A DNA stretch of 54,304 nucleotides from Oxalobacteraceae bacterium (GCA_021151485.1 JAGKXB010000011.1:1-54304), one strand, 5' to 3'. Positions 40,053 through 49,030 are shown, counted from the first letter of the stretch. Notes: generated by a model from the letters alone, not told the origin. A program made the numbers and translations.

Positions 40053-40072
40053 GGCTAGCTTGCAAGCTAGCC
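40053..40072. terminator. Perfect 20-bp palindrome upstream of alpA
   Basis: GGCTAGCTTGCAAGCTAGCC, 25 nt after the stop of the 268-aa gene and 55 nt before alpA. It may end the two-gene transcript or serve as an operator. The short A/T content afterwards does not give a clear T-run. Confidence 0.5.
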
Positions 40073-40096
40073 AGAACAATAAGGCTGGAAGACGCG

Positions 40097-40903
40097 TCAA
40101 CGCTTGGGTTTGGTTTTCTTCTGGCTAGGCTTGGTCGATGACATCAAGGCTGCGAACGGGCTGGCGGGGGCATATTTTGCAGGCTTAAGAATTTGCTTCA
40201 AGCGGGACACAGAAATTCCTTCCTCTTCAGCCACAACTTGATTAAATGCTTTTGTCTGCTTGACCTTCTCTTCCTTAATGCGAGCCGCAAGCCTGTCGCG
40301 GCGGGCTTCCGGTGTTTCGGTATTGCCTACCGAATTATTCACAAGGCGAATGAGTTTTGCCTTGTCCAGTGCGAGCGCGTTTTTCTTGATGGTCAACACC
40401 TCTGCGAGCGCGATGGTGTGCCCGGCAAGCGAAAGCGTAAAGCAATCTTTCACCAGCAGCACAACCAGGCTCTTGTTGTTCGTATTGCCCTTAATCACGC
40501 CGATATTCCAGTGCTTTCCATTTGCCTTTGCAGGCTCATTGAATTCAAGCAACTGCACCAGTACAGCCGCAAGCAGTTCACCCGTCATTTGCCATTGTGC
40601 CAGTCGAGAAAATTCAACTCGTACACGCCCGATATTCTGCGACTTGTCGCAAACGATAAATGCTTGTGCGGGCCGGTTGCCATCGGCGGGATAGATGTTC
40701 ACCGACATGTCGCAGTATTCCTCGCAACCCCGACACTCGATCACATGAGAAGGCTGCGCACGACGCAGCAACCCGCTGTTGACGAACAAATCTAACGTGC
40801 CGGGTGGCCAATCGGCGACTTCGTCAGCACCAAACAGTGCCGCCGCCACACCCGAAGAACTAAGCCGGTTGAGAATGTTTTCGAGTAGACCAGTTTCTGT
40901 CAT
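40097..40903 (-). CDS. Uncharacterised protein B of a two-gene island module
   Basis: 268 residues. ADEVADWPPGTLDLFVNSGL looks like a small winged-helix start. VIECRGCEEYCDM (C-x2-C-x3-C) and FIVCDKSQNIGRV suggest a zinc-binding element near residues 57-95. SLVVLLVKDCFTLSLAGHTI and the LTIKKNALALDKAKLIRLVNN segment follow. The C-terminal EEEGISVSRLKQIL is HTH-like, before a Lys-rich tail. I recall the CRGCEEYC/FIVCDK part as recurrent in uncharacterised island proteins, often near restriction genes; no function known to me. ATGA overlap with the upstream 397-aa gene shows coupling. DNA binding is inferred. Confidence 0.65.
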   Translation of the reverse strand: MTETGLLENILNRLSSSGVAAALFGADEVADWPPGTLDLFVNSGLLRRAQPSHVIECRGCEEYCDMSVNIYPADGNRPAQAFIVCDKSQNIGRVRVEFSRLAQWQMTGELLAAVLVQLLEFNEPAKANGKHWNIGVIKGNTNNKSLVVLLVKDCFTLSLAGHTIALAEVLTIKKNALALDKAKLIRLVNNSVGNTETPEARRDRLAARIKEEKVKQTKAFNQVVAEEEGISVSRLKQILKPAKYAPASPFAALMSSTKPSQKKTKPKR

Positions 40904-42093
40904 GCGGCGGCGAGGCTAACTTCTTTGTGAGGTTCCTGTGGCTCAATACCCGAATCAGCTAGCATTTTGCGGATCATGTTGTCGCGCCCATCGTGTTTGA
41001 GAGAGCAGGAGTTTGGCCACCCAATGTCGAAACTGCGCGTGCTTGCCTTCCTTGACGACGGAGCCTGCGCAAACGTCACCTTGAAGCCAACTTGATTGAT
41101 GGCGATTTGGCCAGATGGTATACCTTTGGTCACTTTATCCAGCAGATCGAACACCGCATGCTTGTTTTGCGTGGGGTCGGCTTCCAAAGTGATTTGCTCT
41201 TTCGTGCCGAATATCTTGAAGCGCAGCTTGCGCACCGCCACATCAGCGATGCCGGATTCCGGCGCAAACTCAAACTGAAACTGCCGCGATTTCAGGGGTG
41301 TAAGGTTGTAGACACGCTCGTCTTTCTCATCTGGCCCCAGATTCGCTTGCAGAATGATTTCGGCGAATTTTGCTTGCAGGTCGGGGATCACCTTGCGGTC
41401 ACCGGGAATGTAAATATCCAGCGTCCTTTCCAGCTGTGAATAGACGAAGATGATTTCAAACGCGGGGTGGCGCACAAGGCGCTTGAACTCGCCACGCTGC
41501 CACTCGGGGTCGGCCCTCGCGTAGTCCTCGGGATAGGCGAAAAAATAATCACGCTCATCACGTTTGAAGCAATCCACCTTGCATTCTTTGCCGCGTCCCT
41601 GTGTTGTGTGGAAATATCCACCAAGCGCCTGTTCCAGTTTTCGGACAGTTTCATCCGAAACGTCGGCGGGTTTATCTGGAAGGTTCTTGCGCTTGCGCCA
41701 ATACGAACCGGGCACATTGTCTGCATGATTGAGGACAAGTGCGCCGCGCCAACACTTCGGATGCTCCAGGAAAGTCCAAAATGCGTGTTCGTGAAAGCCA
41801 CCGAGTTCGGCGAATTGCGGAGCCAGGTCTTCGCCGTGCCAATCGGCTTCATCCAAAATGGCTTTCGATCCACCTTCGGTAGCAAGTTCGACAATTTCTT
41901 GAAAGTCTTGCTCCATTGCTTTGCGGGTTTCCTCCGGCAGAGCAAGCCAGGCATCGTAAATAGGCTCGATCTGAGTTTCTGTCAGTTCGCCAAAATCCAC
42001 GTCGATCAGCACGTTATGAGCGGCGAAATATTGCCGAAGAAAACGGTTCGGTGACTGCCTAAAGAAACTTTTCGGTTGGTATTGTTTGGACAA
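40900..42093 (-). CDS. Uncharacterised protein A of a two-gene island module
   Basis: 397 residues, MSKQYQPKSFFRQSPNRFL. No family motif recognised. Features: an N-terminal FFRQSPNRFLRQYF stretch, a helical acidic region to residue 75, HEHAFWTFLEH, an insert with YFHTTQGRGKECKVDCFKRDERDYFF, a central beta-rich part (FEIIFVYSQLERTLDIYIPG), and a helical end. Nothing proves catalysis, although the H/E/D-rich blocks could hide a metal site. It lies downstream of the type ISP gene (122-nt gap), is coupled to the 268-aa gene, and has no replication homology, so cargo (anti-phage or regulatory) is the best guess. Confidence 0.65.
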   Translation of the reverse strand: MSKQYQPKSFFRQSPNRFLRQYFAAHNVLIDVDFGELTETQIEPIYDAWLALPEETRKAMEQDFQEIVELATEGGSKAILDEADWHGEDLAPQFAELGGFHEHAFWTFLEHPKCWRGALVLNHADNVPGSYWRKRKNLPDKPADVSDETVRKLEQALGGYFHTTQGRGKECKVDCFKRDERDYFFAYPEDYARADPEWQRGEFKRLVRHPAFEIIFVYSQLERTLDIYIPGDRKVIPDLQAKFAEIILQANLGPDEKDERVYNLTPLKSRQFQFEFAPESGIADVAVRKLRFKIFGTKEQITLEADPTQNKHAVFDLLDKVTKGIPSGQIAINQVGFKVTFAQAPSSRKASTRSFDIGWPNSCSLKHDGRDNMIRKMLADSGIEPQEPHKEVSLAAA

Positions 42094-42215
42094 TATAGGT
42101 CTCCTTAGAATTTACCGGGAGATATTGTGTCCGATAGCAAAAATTCAAGAGATACAACATATTGCCTAATTTTAATAACGCAATAGGTATCTCGGGACTC
42201 TCACTAAAAAAACCG

Positions 42216-45200
42216 TCAAACATCCAAATGCGGCAATGCCTTCACAATTTTCATTGTCTCCAAACTCACCGTGATCACACGTTGAAATAATTCGAGTGGA
42301 TAGCGGGCGTCCCCCATTGTTTCTGTAGCCCACAAGTTGGCGTCGTTGACGATGCCGCTATCTTTATGTGTTGTGACGGCTTGACGTTCCATGACCCATT
42401 CCAGCGCGGGTTTGCCGTTGACTACATAGTCGTAGGCTTCTATGGGGATGTCGGTCATGGTGATGTTGTGGTTATAGATCACGGTGGTTTTGTCGCCTTT
42501 TTTGGCGAACCTCATTTGCGTGACACGGTAGTCTTCATCGGTGAAGGTTTTGAGTTGATCTTTGCCGCCGACGATGGTGACTGGGTAGCATGGCACTGTT
42601 TCGTAGTTCAGGTGCAATTCTGCCAATGCGCGGCCTGCTTTGGAGAATGTCCAGAAATCGGCAGCAGTTTTCACGCAAGGAATGCGCGGCATTTCTTTGG
42701 TCAGGTTATCGGCGTAGCGCTTGCGGTAGTCGGGTGAATGCAGCAAGCCATAAACATAATAGAAGACATCTTCTTTGCTGATTTTTTCATTAGGATAGGC
42801 ATCTTGGAAGTGCTTCAGCCCTGCGTTGCTTATCCCATCCTTGCGAACCATTGACGATTCTGTTTTTGATCCATTCTGAAATTTGGATCGAAACATATCA
42901 TTTTGTTGTATATCGCCTAAATTTTGAATGTCGTTTCCAGGTTCTTCATAAAGATAAAGTGGGAAGCACTGGCCTTTAGATACCATTTCTAAATCAGGCA
43001 ATATATTGGTAATAAGTGCACAAAATTCTTTTGTTGATCCACGACCAGTAACTGCAATAACCGTATTCTTGACCATGGCGTTAGGAAAAATGCGGGACAT
43101 TTGACCTACACGATGAGTAAATTCATTACTAAAATAAGTTTTTTGTTTTGAATAAGGACGGTATAAACCTGTTATGACTTTTTCTTCAATGAATGGATGT
43201 GTTCTAAATTTTTCTGCATCCGCCTTTAAGCTAGATGTCCAACTTATTTTTGTTGGATCGCTACTGAGAAAAACATCTACATTTGGATATTCATCAGTAT
43301 GAATATCCTTGCAATTACTGATATAGCGCTCGACCTCTTGATTGTAGAAACCAATCATTCGAGATATGTTGGTGATAAGACCGATTTTTGAAGAGTTATA
43401 ACACCAAGCATCTCTTCCAGTTTCAGCACCTCTAGAGTAATTTTCAAAAATTATTAGGGTATCTTTATCTTTTTTGTCGCCCAAGGAAATGAACTTCGCG
43501 AAACTGTTGTCACGTTGACCAATCCAGTCGCCATGCTGATCGGGTTCAATCTTTTGCCAGCCCTTGGCGTTGGTAATACCTGCAATGCTCTGAAAGGTGT
43601 TGATGCGTTCGAGCTTTTCAGATCGGCTTAGGTAGTCGCCAATGTCATGCCAATAGATTTCCCCGCGCTCTTTAGCAATCGGATTTTTGACGACTATCGT
43701 AATAGCAATTGGCGTACGTGTTCCCTGCCCAAATACATTGTCTTTTTCCTTTCGACGCTGCTCACCTGATGTTCTAGCATTGCCGCGCAAATGAAAAACA
43801 TAGATATTACTGAATTCATCAGCTAAACATTTGCGTAATCCATCCGCAGTATTCGCCTCTAAAAATCCAGCATTGGTGACAAAACCAATCACACCGCTAT
43901 CGCCAATGCGGTCGCTCGCCCAGCGGATTGCACGGATGTAGGAATCATAAAGAGCATTTTTATTTGTGGCATTTGAGCGTGCGGCGTAAGTATCCCTAAT
44001 TTTGGAATCGAGCCCTGAATATTTCACATTTTGATTGTTGTCATTCGCACTCTCTTGTCCTGCTGAATACGGCGGATTACCAATAATCACCCGAATATCC
44101 AATGCTTTTTGCTTTTTACGCCGACCACTGTTATCAACCAGAATTTCACTAATCAAATCTTCTTTTTCGTACATTTGGAAGGTGTCGGTGAGACAAATCC
44201 CATTGAACGGCTGATACTTCTGCTTACCCATGATGTCGTGATACACCGCCTCAATATTGATTGCTGCAATGTAATACGCCAGCAACACAATTTCATTGGC
44301 GTGAATTTCGTTTGCGTATTTGTGCGGCAATTGTTCTTTGTCGATTAAGCCACTTTGCATCAGACGCGTGATGAAGGTGCCTGTGCCGGTAAAGGGGTCA
44401 ATGATGTGGACGTTTTTGCCGCCGATGGTTTGGCCGAATTCGCTTTGTAAAATATCGTTGACGCTATGGATGATAAAGTCCACCACTTCGACTGGCGTAT
44501 AGACGATGCCAAGCCGCTCGGTCATTTTTGGGAAGGCGTTGCGAAAAAATTTGTCGTATAACTCGACTACGATTTTTTGCTTGCCTTGGGCATTCTCTAT
44601 CCCTTCGGCCCTTTGCTTTACGTTGTCGTAAAATCGTTGCAACGTGTCCGCTTCCTTATCTATATTGTGCTCTTGCAGTATGTCCAATACGCTTTGCATC
44701 GCTAACGACATGGGGTTGTGCTGCGCAAAGCTATAGTCGCCAAACAGCGCGTCGAATACCGGTTTGGTTATCAGATGTTGCGCCAGCATTTCGATCACTT
44801 CGGTATCGGTGATGCTGTCATTCAAATCGTCACGCAGTTCCTTGGCGAAGTCTTCAAAGGCGGTGCGCTCTTTGACATTCTCCGGGTTTGCAATGATGTT
44901 TGCGATGCGCGTTATATGGGTTTGGGCGATTTTGGCAATATCGTTGGCCCAATCTTCCCAGTGATGGCGGTTGCCGCACTTTTGCACTACCTTGGCATAA
45001 ATGGCACGTTCTATTTCGCCAATCTCAAATTGTAATTCTCCTTGGGTAGGTATGCCGTATGGGGAAAGTTCTTGCCCAATCCCAAACTGGCCTTTACCAG
45101 CTTCCTTGTTTTTTGTTTCCTTGGTCTTTTCGGATCGCTTATTGATCTTGTCGGTAATGGCGATGACTTCCATTTTTTTGGTGTCTTTGCCGATTAGATC

Positions 45201-47201
45201 GAGTTTGTTAACCATCGCATCGAAGCGGTCATCATGCGAACGCAAGGCTTGCAGCACCTGCCACACGACTTTATAGGTTTTGTTATCGTTCAATGCTTCG
45301 TGCGGTTCCATACCTGGGGGAATGACTACCGGCAGAATCACATAGCCACGCTTCTTGCCAGGTGCGTTACGCATCACGCGGCCAACCGACTGCACTACGT
45401 CCACCTGTGAGTTACGCGGTGTCAGGAATAGTACGGCGTCCAGCGCTGGTACATCCACTCCTTCGGACAGGCATCGCACATTGCTAAGGATGCGGCAGGT
45501 CTTATCTGGTATGTCGGCTTTCAACCAATTCAGCTTTTCTTCTTTTTGACTGGCATTCATGCTGCCATCAACGTGCGCAGCCTCACATACTAAGCTGTTC
45601 CCAGTCTCGAATTCTTCCTGTTCTTGATAAGCTTCGACCACTTTCTGGAACATGCCTGCGATATTTTTTGAGCTGACCTTGTGTGTTCTTTGATTTTGAT
45701 TTGTTTCGATGACTTGGCAGAAAGCGACGGCACGGCGCATCGGTTCTTGATCGCCCACAAGATCGTCTTGCTGGCCTTGTTTGCCAAGCGCCTTCCAGCA
45801 ACCGATAATTTTGGCTGCATCATCTACTTTCAATTGGTTATTGCCATCGTTTAGTAGTCTTTGCAAACGCCGGTCTACGTGTGCCGCATCAATCGCCAAA
45901 ACGATGACTTTGTAATCGACCAGCAAGCAGCGCTTTACCGCATCTGAAAACGTGATGACGAACAGTTCCTTGCCGAACAATGCTTCATCGTCCATTGAGC
46001 ACAAGGCGACATTATCTTTTTCAGCACTGACCTTGGCGGCATCGCCATAGATGCGCGGCGTGGCTGTCATATACATTCGTTTGTGCGCCCGGATGAAATT
46101 GGCATTATGGATTTTGACGAAATTGCTTTCGTCCGCATCGTCAAATGTCGCGCCAGTCGTGCGGTGCGCTTCGTCGCAGATAATCAGATCAAAGTCGGCA
46201 AGTTGATGCTGTAGCTGGGCTTTGCTGATGACATCAATCGAGTGATAGGTCGAGAACACGACGCTCATGTGATGGGCATCGTGGCGTTTTGCCATTTCTA
46301 ATGCCAATCTTGCTGGTTCTGTAGTGGCTGGGTAGCGTAGCTCATGCGCGAAGGTTTGCACGATGTCGTCGTCTTGTTTGCGTTTTTTCCCTACATCGCT
46401 GTCTGAGCATACCGCAAAGCTATGAAGTGGGGTTTCGCTCTCTTGTGTCCATTCTGTGAGGGTTTGCGATAACAGGGAAAGACTGGGTACTAAAAATAAA
46501 ACGCGCTTGCCTGCACCGGCTAATTTTTCTGCAACTTTTAGACTAGTGAAGGTTTTTCCTGTGCCACACGCCATTATCATTTTGCCGCGGTCGGCGCTTT
46601 GTAAGCCTGCCTCGACAGCTGCGAGGGCGTTCTTTTGGTGGTCGCGTAAGGTTTTCTTGGATTTGAGGACTGGTGCTTGCTTTGGCTGGTATTTTGTCCA
46701 ATCTATCTGGCTGCTTTCCAGATCATGCAGATCAATCTTGCTAACCGGAGGGTGCTGATTTTGGAGCGCATCGTTAGCATGTTCGCTCCAATTATTGGTT
46801 GTAGTAATGATGATGCGGTGCGTGAATAATTTTTTGCCGGATGCAGTAAAGAAACTGTCAATGTCAGCCTTTTGTACGCGGTAGTCTTCCGCATAAAACT
46901 TGCATTGGATGGCGTGAAGTTCGTTCGTGCCTTGCATCCGCGCTACCAGGTCGATACCGGTATCCCGGGCATCCATTCCTTGTGTCCGTGCCCACTCGGC
47001 ATAAGTCCATATTTGATCGTACAGATCACGGTATGTGGCTTCATTGCGAAGATAGGTACAAATCAAGTCTTCAAAGTAGGTGCCTTTTTCACGTTCGCTG
47101 GCTGATGCTTGTCGGTAGGTTGTCAGCAGCTTTTGAAGATCGGTCATATTTTGGTATTCAGTGAAGTTTATTTTTGGTGTTGAATTCATTATTGATCGCA
47201 T
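42216..47201 (-). CDS. Type ISP restriction-modification enzyme (nuclease-helicase-methyltransferase)
   Basis: 1661 residues, close to LlaGI/LlaBIII-type single-chain enzymes. Order: Mrr-like nuclease (Glu44, Asp84 in TGIDLVA, Gln99/Lys101 in AIQCKFY); SF2 helicase with ACGTGKT at 211-217, DEAH 343-346, TATPR, SVGRVMR near 605; linker; N6-adenine methyltransferase with DPFTGTGTF (935-943) and NPPY (1042-1045); C-terminal target-recognition region. It methylates one strand of its site and, when unmodified sites meet head to head, translocates and cleaves. No separate specificity gene is needed. Start at 47201 or ATG 47189; no strong ribosome-binding site at either. Confidence 0.92.
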   Translation of the reverse strand: MRSIMNSTPKINFTEYQNMTDLQKLLTTYRQASASEREKGTYFEDLICTYLRNEATYRDLYDQIWTYAEWARTQGMDARDTGIDLVARMQGTNELHAIQCKFYAEDYRVQKADIDSFFTASGKKLFTHRIIITTTNNWSEHANDALQNQHPPVSKIDLHDLESSQIDWTKYQPKQAPVLKSKKTLRDHQKNALAAVEAGLQSADRGKMIMACGTGKTFTSLKVAEKLAGAGKRVLFLVPSLSLLSQTLTEWTQESETPLHSFAVCSDSDVGKKRKQDDDIVQTFAHELRYPATTEPARLALEMAKRHDAHHMSVVFSTYHSIDVISKAQLQHQLADFDLIICDEAHRTTGATFDDADESNFVKIHNANFIRAHKRMYMTATPRIYGDAAKVSAEKDNVALCSMDDEALFGKELFVITFSDAVKRCLLVDYKVIVLAIDAAHVDRRLQRLLNDGNNQLKVDDAAKIIGCWKALGKQGQQDDLVGDQEPMRRAVAFCQVIETNQNQRTHKVSSKNIAGMFQKVVEAYQEQEEFETGNSLVCEAAHVDGSMNASQKEEKLNWLKADIPDKTCRILSNVRCLSEGVDVPALDAVLFLTPRNSQVDVVQSVGRVMRNAPGKKRGYVILPVVIPPGMEPHEALNDNKTYKVVWQVLQALRSHDDRFDAMVNKLDLIGKDTKKMEVIAITDKINKRSEKTKETKNKEAGKGQFGIGQELSPYGIPTQGELQFEIGEIERAIYAKVVQKCGNRHHWEDWANDIAKIAQTHITRIANIIANPENVKERTAFEDFAKELRDDLNDSITDTEVIEMLAQHLITKPVFDALFGDYSFAQHNPMSLAMQSVLDILQEHNIDKEADTLQRFYDNVKQRAEGIENAQGKQKIVVELYDKFFRNAFPKMTERLGIVYTPVEVVDFIIHSVNDILQSEFGQTIGGKNVHIIDPFTGTGTFITRLMQSGLIDKEQLPHKYANEIHANEIVLLAYYIAAINIEAVYHDIMGKQKYQPFNGICLTDTFQMYEKEDLISEILVDNSGRRKKQKALDIRVIIGNPPYSAGQESANDNNQNVKYSGLDSKIRDTYAARSNATNKNALYDSYIRAIRWASDRIGDSGVIGFVTNAGFLEANTADGLRKCLADEFSNIYVFHLRGNARTSGEQRRKEKDNVFGQGTRTPIAITIVVKNPIAKERGEIYWHDIGDYLSRSEKLERINTFQSIAGITNAKGWQKIEPDQHGDWIGQRDNSFAKFISLGDKKDKDTLIIFENYSRGAETGRDAWCYNSSKIGLITNISRMIGFYNQEVERYISNCKDIHTDEYPNVDVFLSSDPTKISWTSSLKADAEKFRTHPFIEEKVITGLYRPYSKQKTYFSNEFTHRVGQMSRIFPNAMVKNTVIAVTGRGSTKEFCALITNILPDLEMVSKGQCFPLYLYEEPGNDIQNLGDIQQNDMFRSKFQNGSKTESSMVRKDGISNAGLKHFQDAYPNEKISKEDVFYYVYGLLHSPDYRKRYADNLTKEMPRIPCVKTAADFWTFSKAGRALAELHLNYETVPCYPVTIVGGKDQLKTFTDEDYRVTQMRFAKKGDKTTVIYNHNITMTDIPIEAYDYVVNGKPALEWVMERQAVTTHKDSGIVNDANLWATETMGDARYPLELFQRVITVSLETMKIVKALPHLDV

Positions 47202-47357
47202 GCTCTGTGCAAATCAGACAAGCACCCATTTCCTATGGGTAATCATCTTAAACTAACGCGGGACGGTATAGGACGGAAAACACAGCTGACAATTAAATCT
47301 ATTAGGACAATTGCAGAGTTATGTTGCTGCATAAATAAGCGCGTTTCTGTCGCTTTT

Positions 47358-48746
47358 CTATGCCGTCCTGCCAAACCTAGCAGCAATGACTTTTCCGTCA
47401 TCCTCTCGCGTCAATAACTCCAGTCGTTCGCCCAGCAAGCGCCATCCTTCTGCCTGCTCGGCTTCAAAGTTTGCACGTTGGTAAATACGCACCAGCCGGT
47501 TTTGCTCTACGTGGTTGAGCATTTTATCCACGACATGCGGCGGTGTGCCAAGCGCAGCGGCAATCGTCGCTGCCGTGCGCCGCAAGTCGTGTGGTGTCCA
47601 ATCGCCACCAGGCAGCACTAAGGCTTGCGCATATTTGACCGTGCGGTTTTTCATGGGTTTGGCATCAATAGAACGTTGCCGGTCTTTGATTTGCTTGGTC
47701 ATCGATTTGACGCAAACATGGTCTTCTGGCTTGAATGTTGCCGGGAATAACCAAGGGGTTGTGCCCGTTATCGCATGCAAATTGGTTAGCTGTTTAATCG
47801 CAAAATCGCTGAGGCGAACCGAGTGCGGTTTTGCATTCTTTGTGCTGGCAGCCGGTATGCTCCATGTTCTGGTGTCAAAGTCGATATGAGACCAAGCGGC
47901 TTGCAGCGTTTCCCCCACGCGGCAACCGGTCGCCAGGATCAGCCAGATACACAATTGCGATTCTTTGGTCATATTGGCTTGCGGTAGAGCAGTTACCAAT
48001 GAACGGATTTCGGCATCGTTTAGTACGCGCTCACGCTCTTGTTTTTTGCCAAAATCATCGCGCTTTAAATGACTGGTTGGGTCGGATTCCACCAGCCCGC
48101 GTTTGATGCCAAACCCCCACATCTGGCGCAATTCTCCAAGTAAAGTGCGGGCCATCACGCTCGAACCCCGTGCTGTTACTTCATCGATTTGAGCAACGAT
48201 TTGCAGCCTTGAAATGTCAGCTACCGGCACATCGCCCAAGATCGGAAATACGTCACGCTCAAACAGGCGTGTGACTTCCGCACCTTTATCTTTTCGTCGT
48301 GGTAATTCTTGTTTGTGCCAACGGTCGAATAAATCGCGCAAAGTAAGTCTGGCTTTGAGCGCCGCATGCGTGGCTTCTTCATGCGCTCTGGCTTCTTCTG
48401 CGATGCGCTTACGTTGCGCGGCAAGATGCGCTGCTTCGGCTCGTTGCGCTTCCTGTTCTGCTCGTTTGAGCGCTGCAATGGCGGCAGGATCGTTTTTCTT
48501 CGTTGTCAGTTCTCGGAATAGTTCATCGCGTTTGGCGCGAATTTTAGGCATGGATAGTGCGGGATAGGAACCTAGGGTTACTTGCTTGACCTTGCCGTCA
48601 TACCGATAGCGCCAGTCGAATGAAACCGATACCCCGCCTTGCTTTACAATACGCACGAGTCCGATGATGCCGTCACCGTCACGCAATTTGCGGCCTGAAT
48701 CTTTTTCGGTAAGTGCTTTGAGTTCCAGCGTAGTTATTTTGCCCAT
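47358..48746 (-). CDS. int: Tyrosine integrase (P4-like, DUF4102 N-terminus)
   Basis: 462 residues. An N-terminal arm-binding DUF4102-like domain (GLVRIVKQGG..FDWRYRYDGKVKQVTLGSYP), a long Ala/Glu coiled linker (85-130), an SAM-like core-binding domain, and a catalytic domain with Arg in TGCRVGETL, HDLRRTAAT (HxxR) and LNHVEQNRLVRIYQR with the nucleophilic Tyr. It integrates at tRNA-Arg. It lies next to attR, not next to the intact tRNA. AAGGA precedes the ATG. Confidence 0.93.
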   Translation of the reverse strand: MGKITTLELKALTEKDSGRKLRDGDGIIGLVRIVKQGGVSVSFDWRYRYDGKVKQVTLGSYPALSMPKIRAKRDELFRELTTKKNDPAAIAALKRAEQEAQRAEAAHLAAQRKRIAEEARAHEEATHAALKARLTLRDLFDRWHKQELPRRKDKGAEVTRLFERDVFPILGDVPVADISRLQIVAQIDEVTARGSSVMARTLLGELRQMWGFGIKRGLVESDPTSHLKRDDFGKKQERERVLNDAEIRSLVTALPQANMTKESQLCIWLILATGCRVGETLQAAWSHIDFDTRTWSIPAASTKNAKPHSVRLSDFAIKQLTNLHAITGTTPWLFPATFKPEDHVCVKSMTKQIKDRQRSIDAKPMKNRTVKYAQALVLPGGDWTPHDLRRTAATIAAALGTPPHVVDKMLNHVEQNRLVRIYQRANFEAEQAEGWRLLGERLELLTREDDGKVIAARFGRTA

Positions 48747-48774
48747 GACATCCTTATAGTAAAGAAGATGTGGA

Positions 48775-48800
48775 AAATCACCCCCACAATCACCCCCACA
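48775..48800. repeat. 26-bp island-end repeat, right copy
   Basis: Identical to 34981-35006, same orientation, 29 nt upstream of the int start and 158 nt from the attR core. It holds two copies of AATCACCCCCAC. Confidence 0.8.
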
Positions 48801-48933
48801 CTTTAACAGGATTTAATGGGATTGCAAAAGACGTCGTTGAACAGTAGGTGTAATAAAAAACTTAAAATATACAAATAAAACAATGACTTATATATTTAAA
48901 TTGGATTTGGTTGGACAATCCGGGACTTCAAAA

Positions 48934-48985
48934 TACTTAGCTACGAACCAAGGGGTAGTGGGTTCGATTCCTGCCAGCCGCACCA
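48934..48985 (+). pseudogene. 3' fragment of tRNA-Arg(ACG) at attR
   Basis: 52 nt from TACTT to CCA match the tRNA at 34841-34917, with two substitutions (48939, 48957). The 5' acceptor and D-arm are absent, so it is not functional. Confidence 0.9.
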
Positions 48986-48987
48986 AA
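48958..48987 (+). other. attR core
   Basis: Identical to the attL core at 34890-34919. Sequence left of it is element-derived, sequence right of it is the resident side. Confidence 0.85.
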
Positions 48988-48991
48988 AATC

Positions 48992-49025
48992 AAAGGGTTA
49001 TAGATTTCGGTCTATAACCCTTTTT
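48992..49025 (+). terminator. tRNA-Arg terminator, right copy
   Basis: The same 13-bp stem and TTTCGG loop as at 34926-34959, probably the terminator of the tRNA gene before this element inserted. Confidence 0.9.
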
Positions 49026-49030
49026 GGTTT

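Larger units (their letters stand above)
34890..48987. mobile_element. Integrated P4-like element at tRNA-Arg (about 14.1 kb)
   Basis: The limits are two identical 30-nt cores (34890-34919 and 48958-48987) inside a longer imperfect repeat. It carries a tyrosine integrase, a type ISP restriction-modification gene, an unknown two-gene module, an AlpA regulator, CHC2 and TOPRIM-DUF3987 replication genes and three hypothetical genes, all on the minus strand and more GC-rich than the flanks. No capsid, tail, lysis or conjugation genes are seen, so it is a satellite or mobilisable island rather than a complete phage. Confidence 0.9.

Noticed and set aside
41388..42054. Long frames on both strands (188 and 195 aa) within the 397-aa gene
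   Set aside because: Shadows; the 397-aa frame is longer, starts cleanly and is coupled to the next gene.
47202..47357. Small gene or RNA between the type ISP gene and int
   Set aside because: Only short frames and a repeated GGACGG; nothing supports a gene, and a promoter region for the type ISP gene is the simplest reading.
48934..48985. A second functional tRNA-Arg
   Set aside because: The 5' half of the tRNA is absent; it is the attR fragment.
34890..48987. Complete prophage
   Set aside because: No terminase, capsid, portal, tail or lysis genes; only integration, replication and cargo genes.
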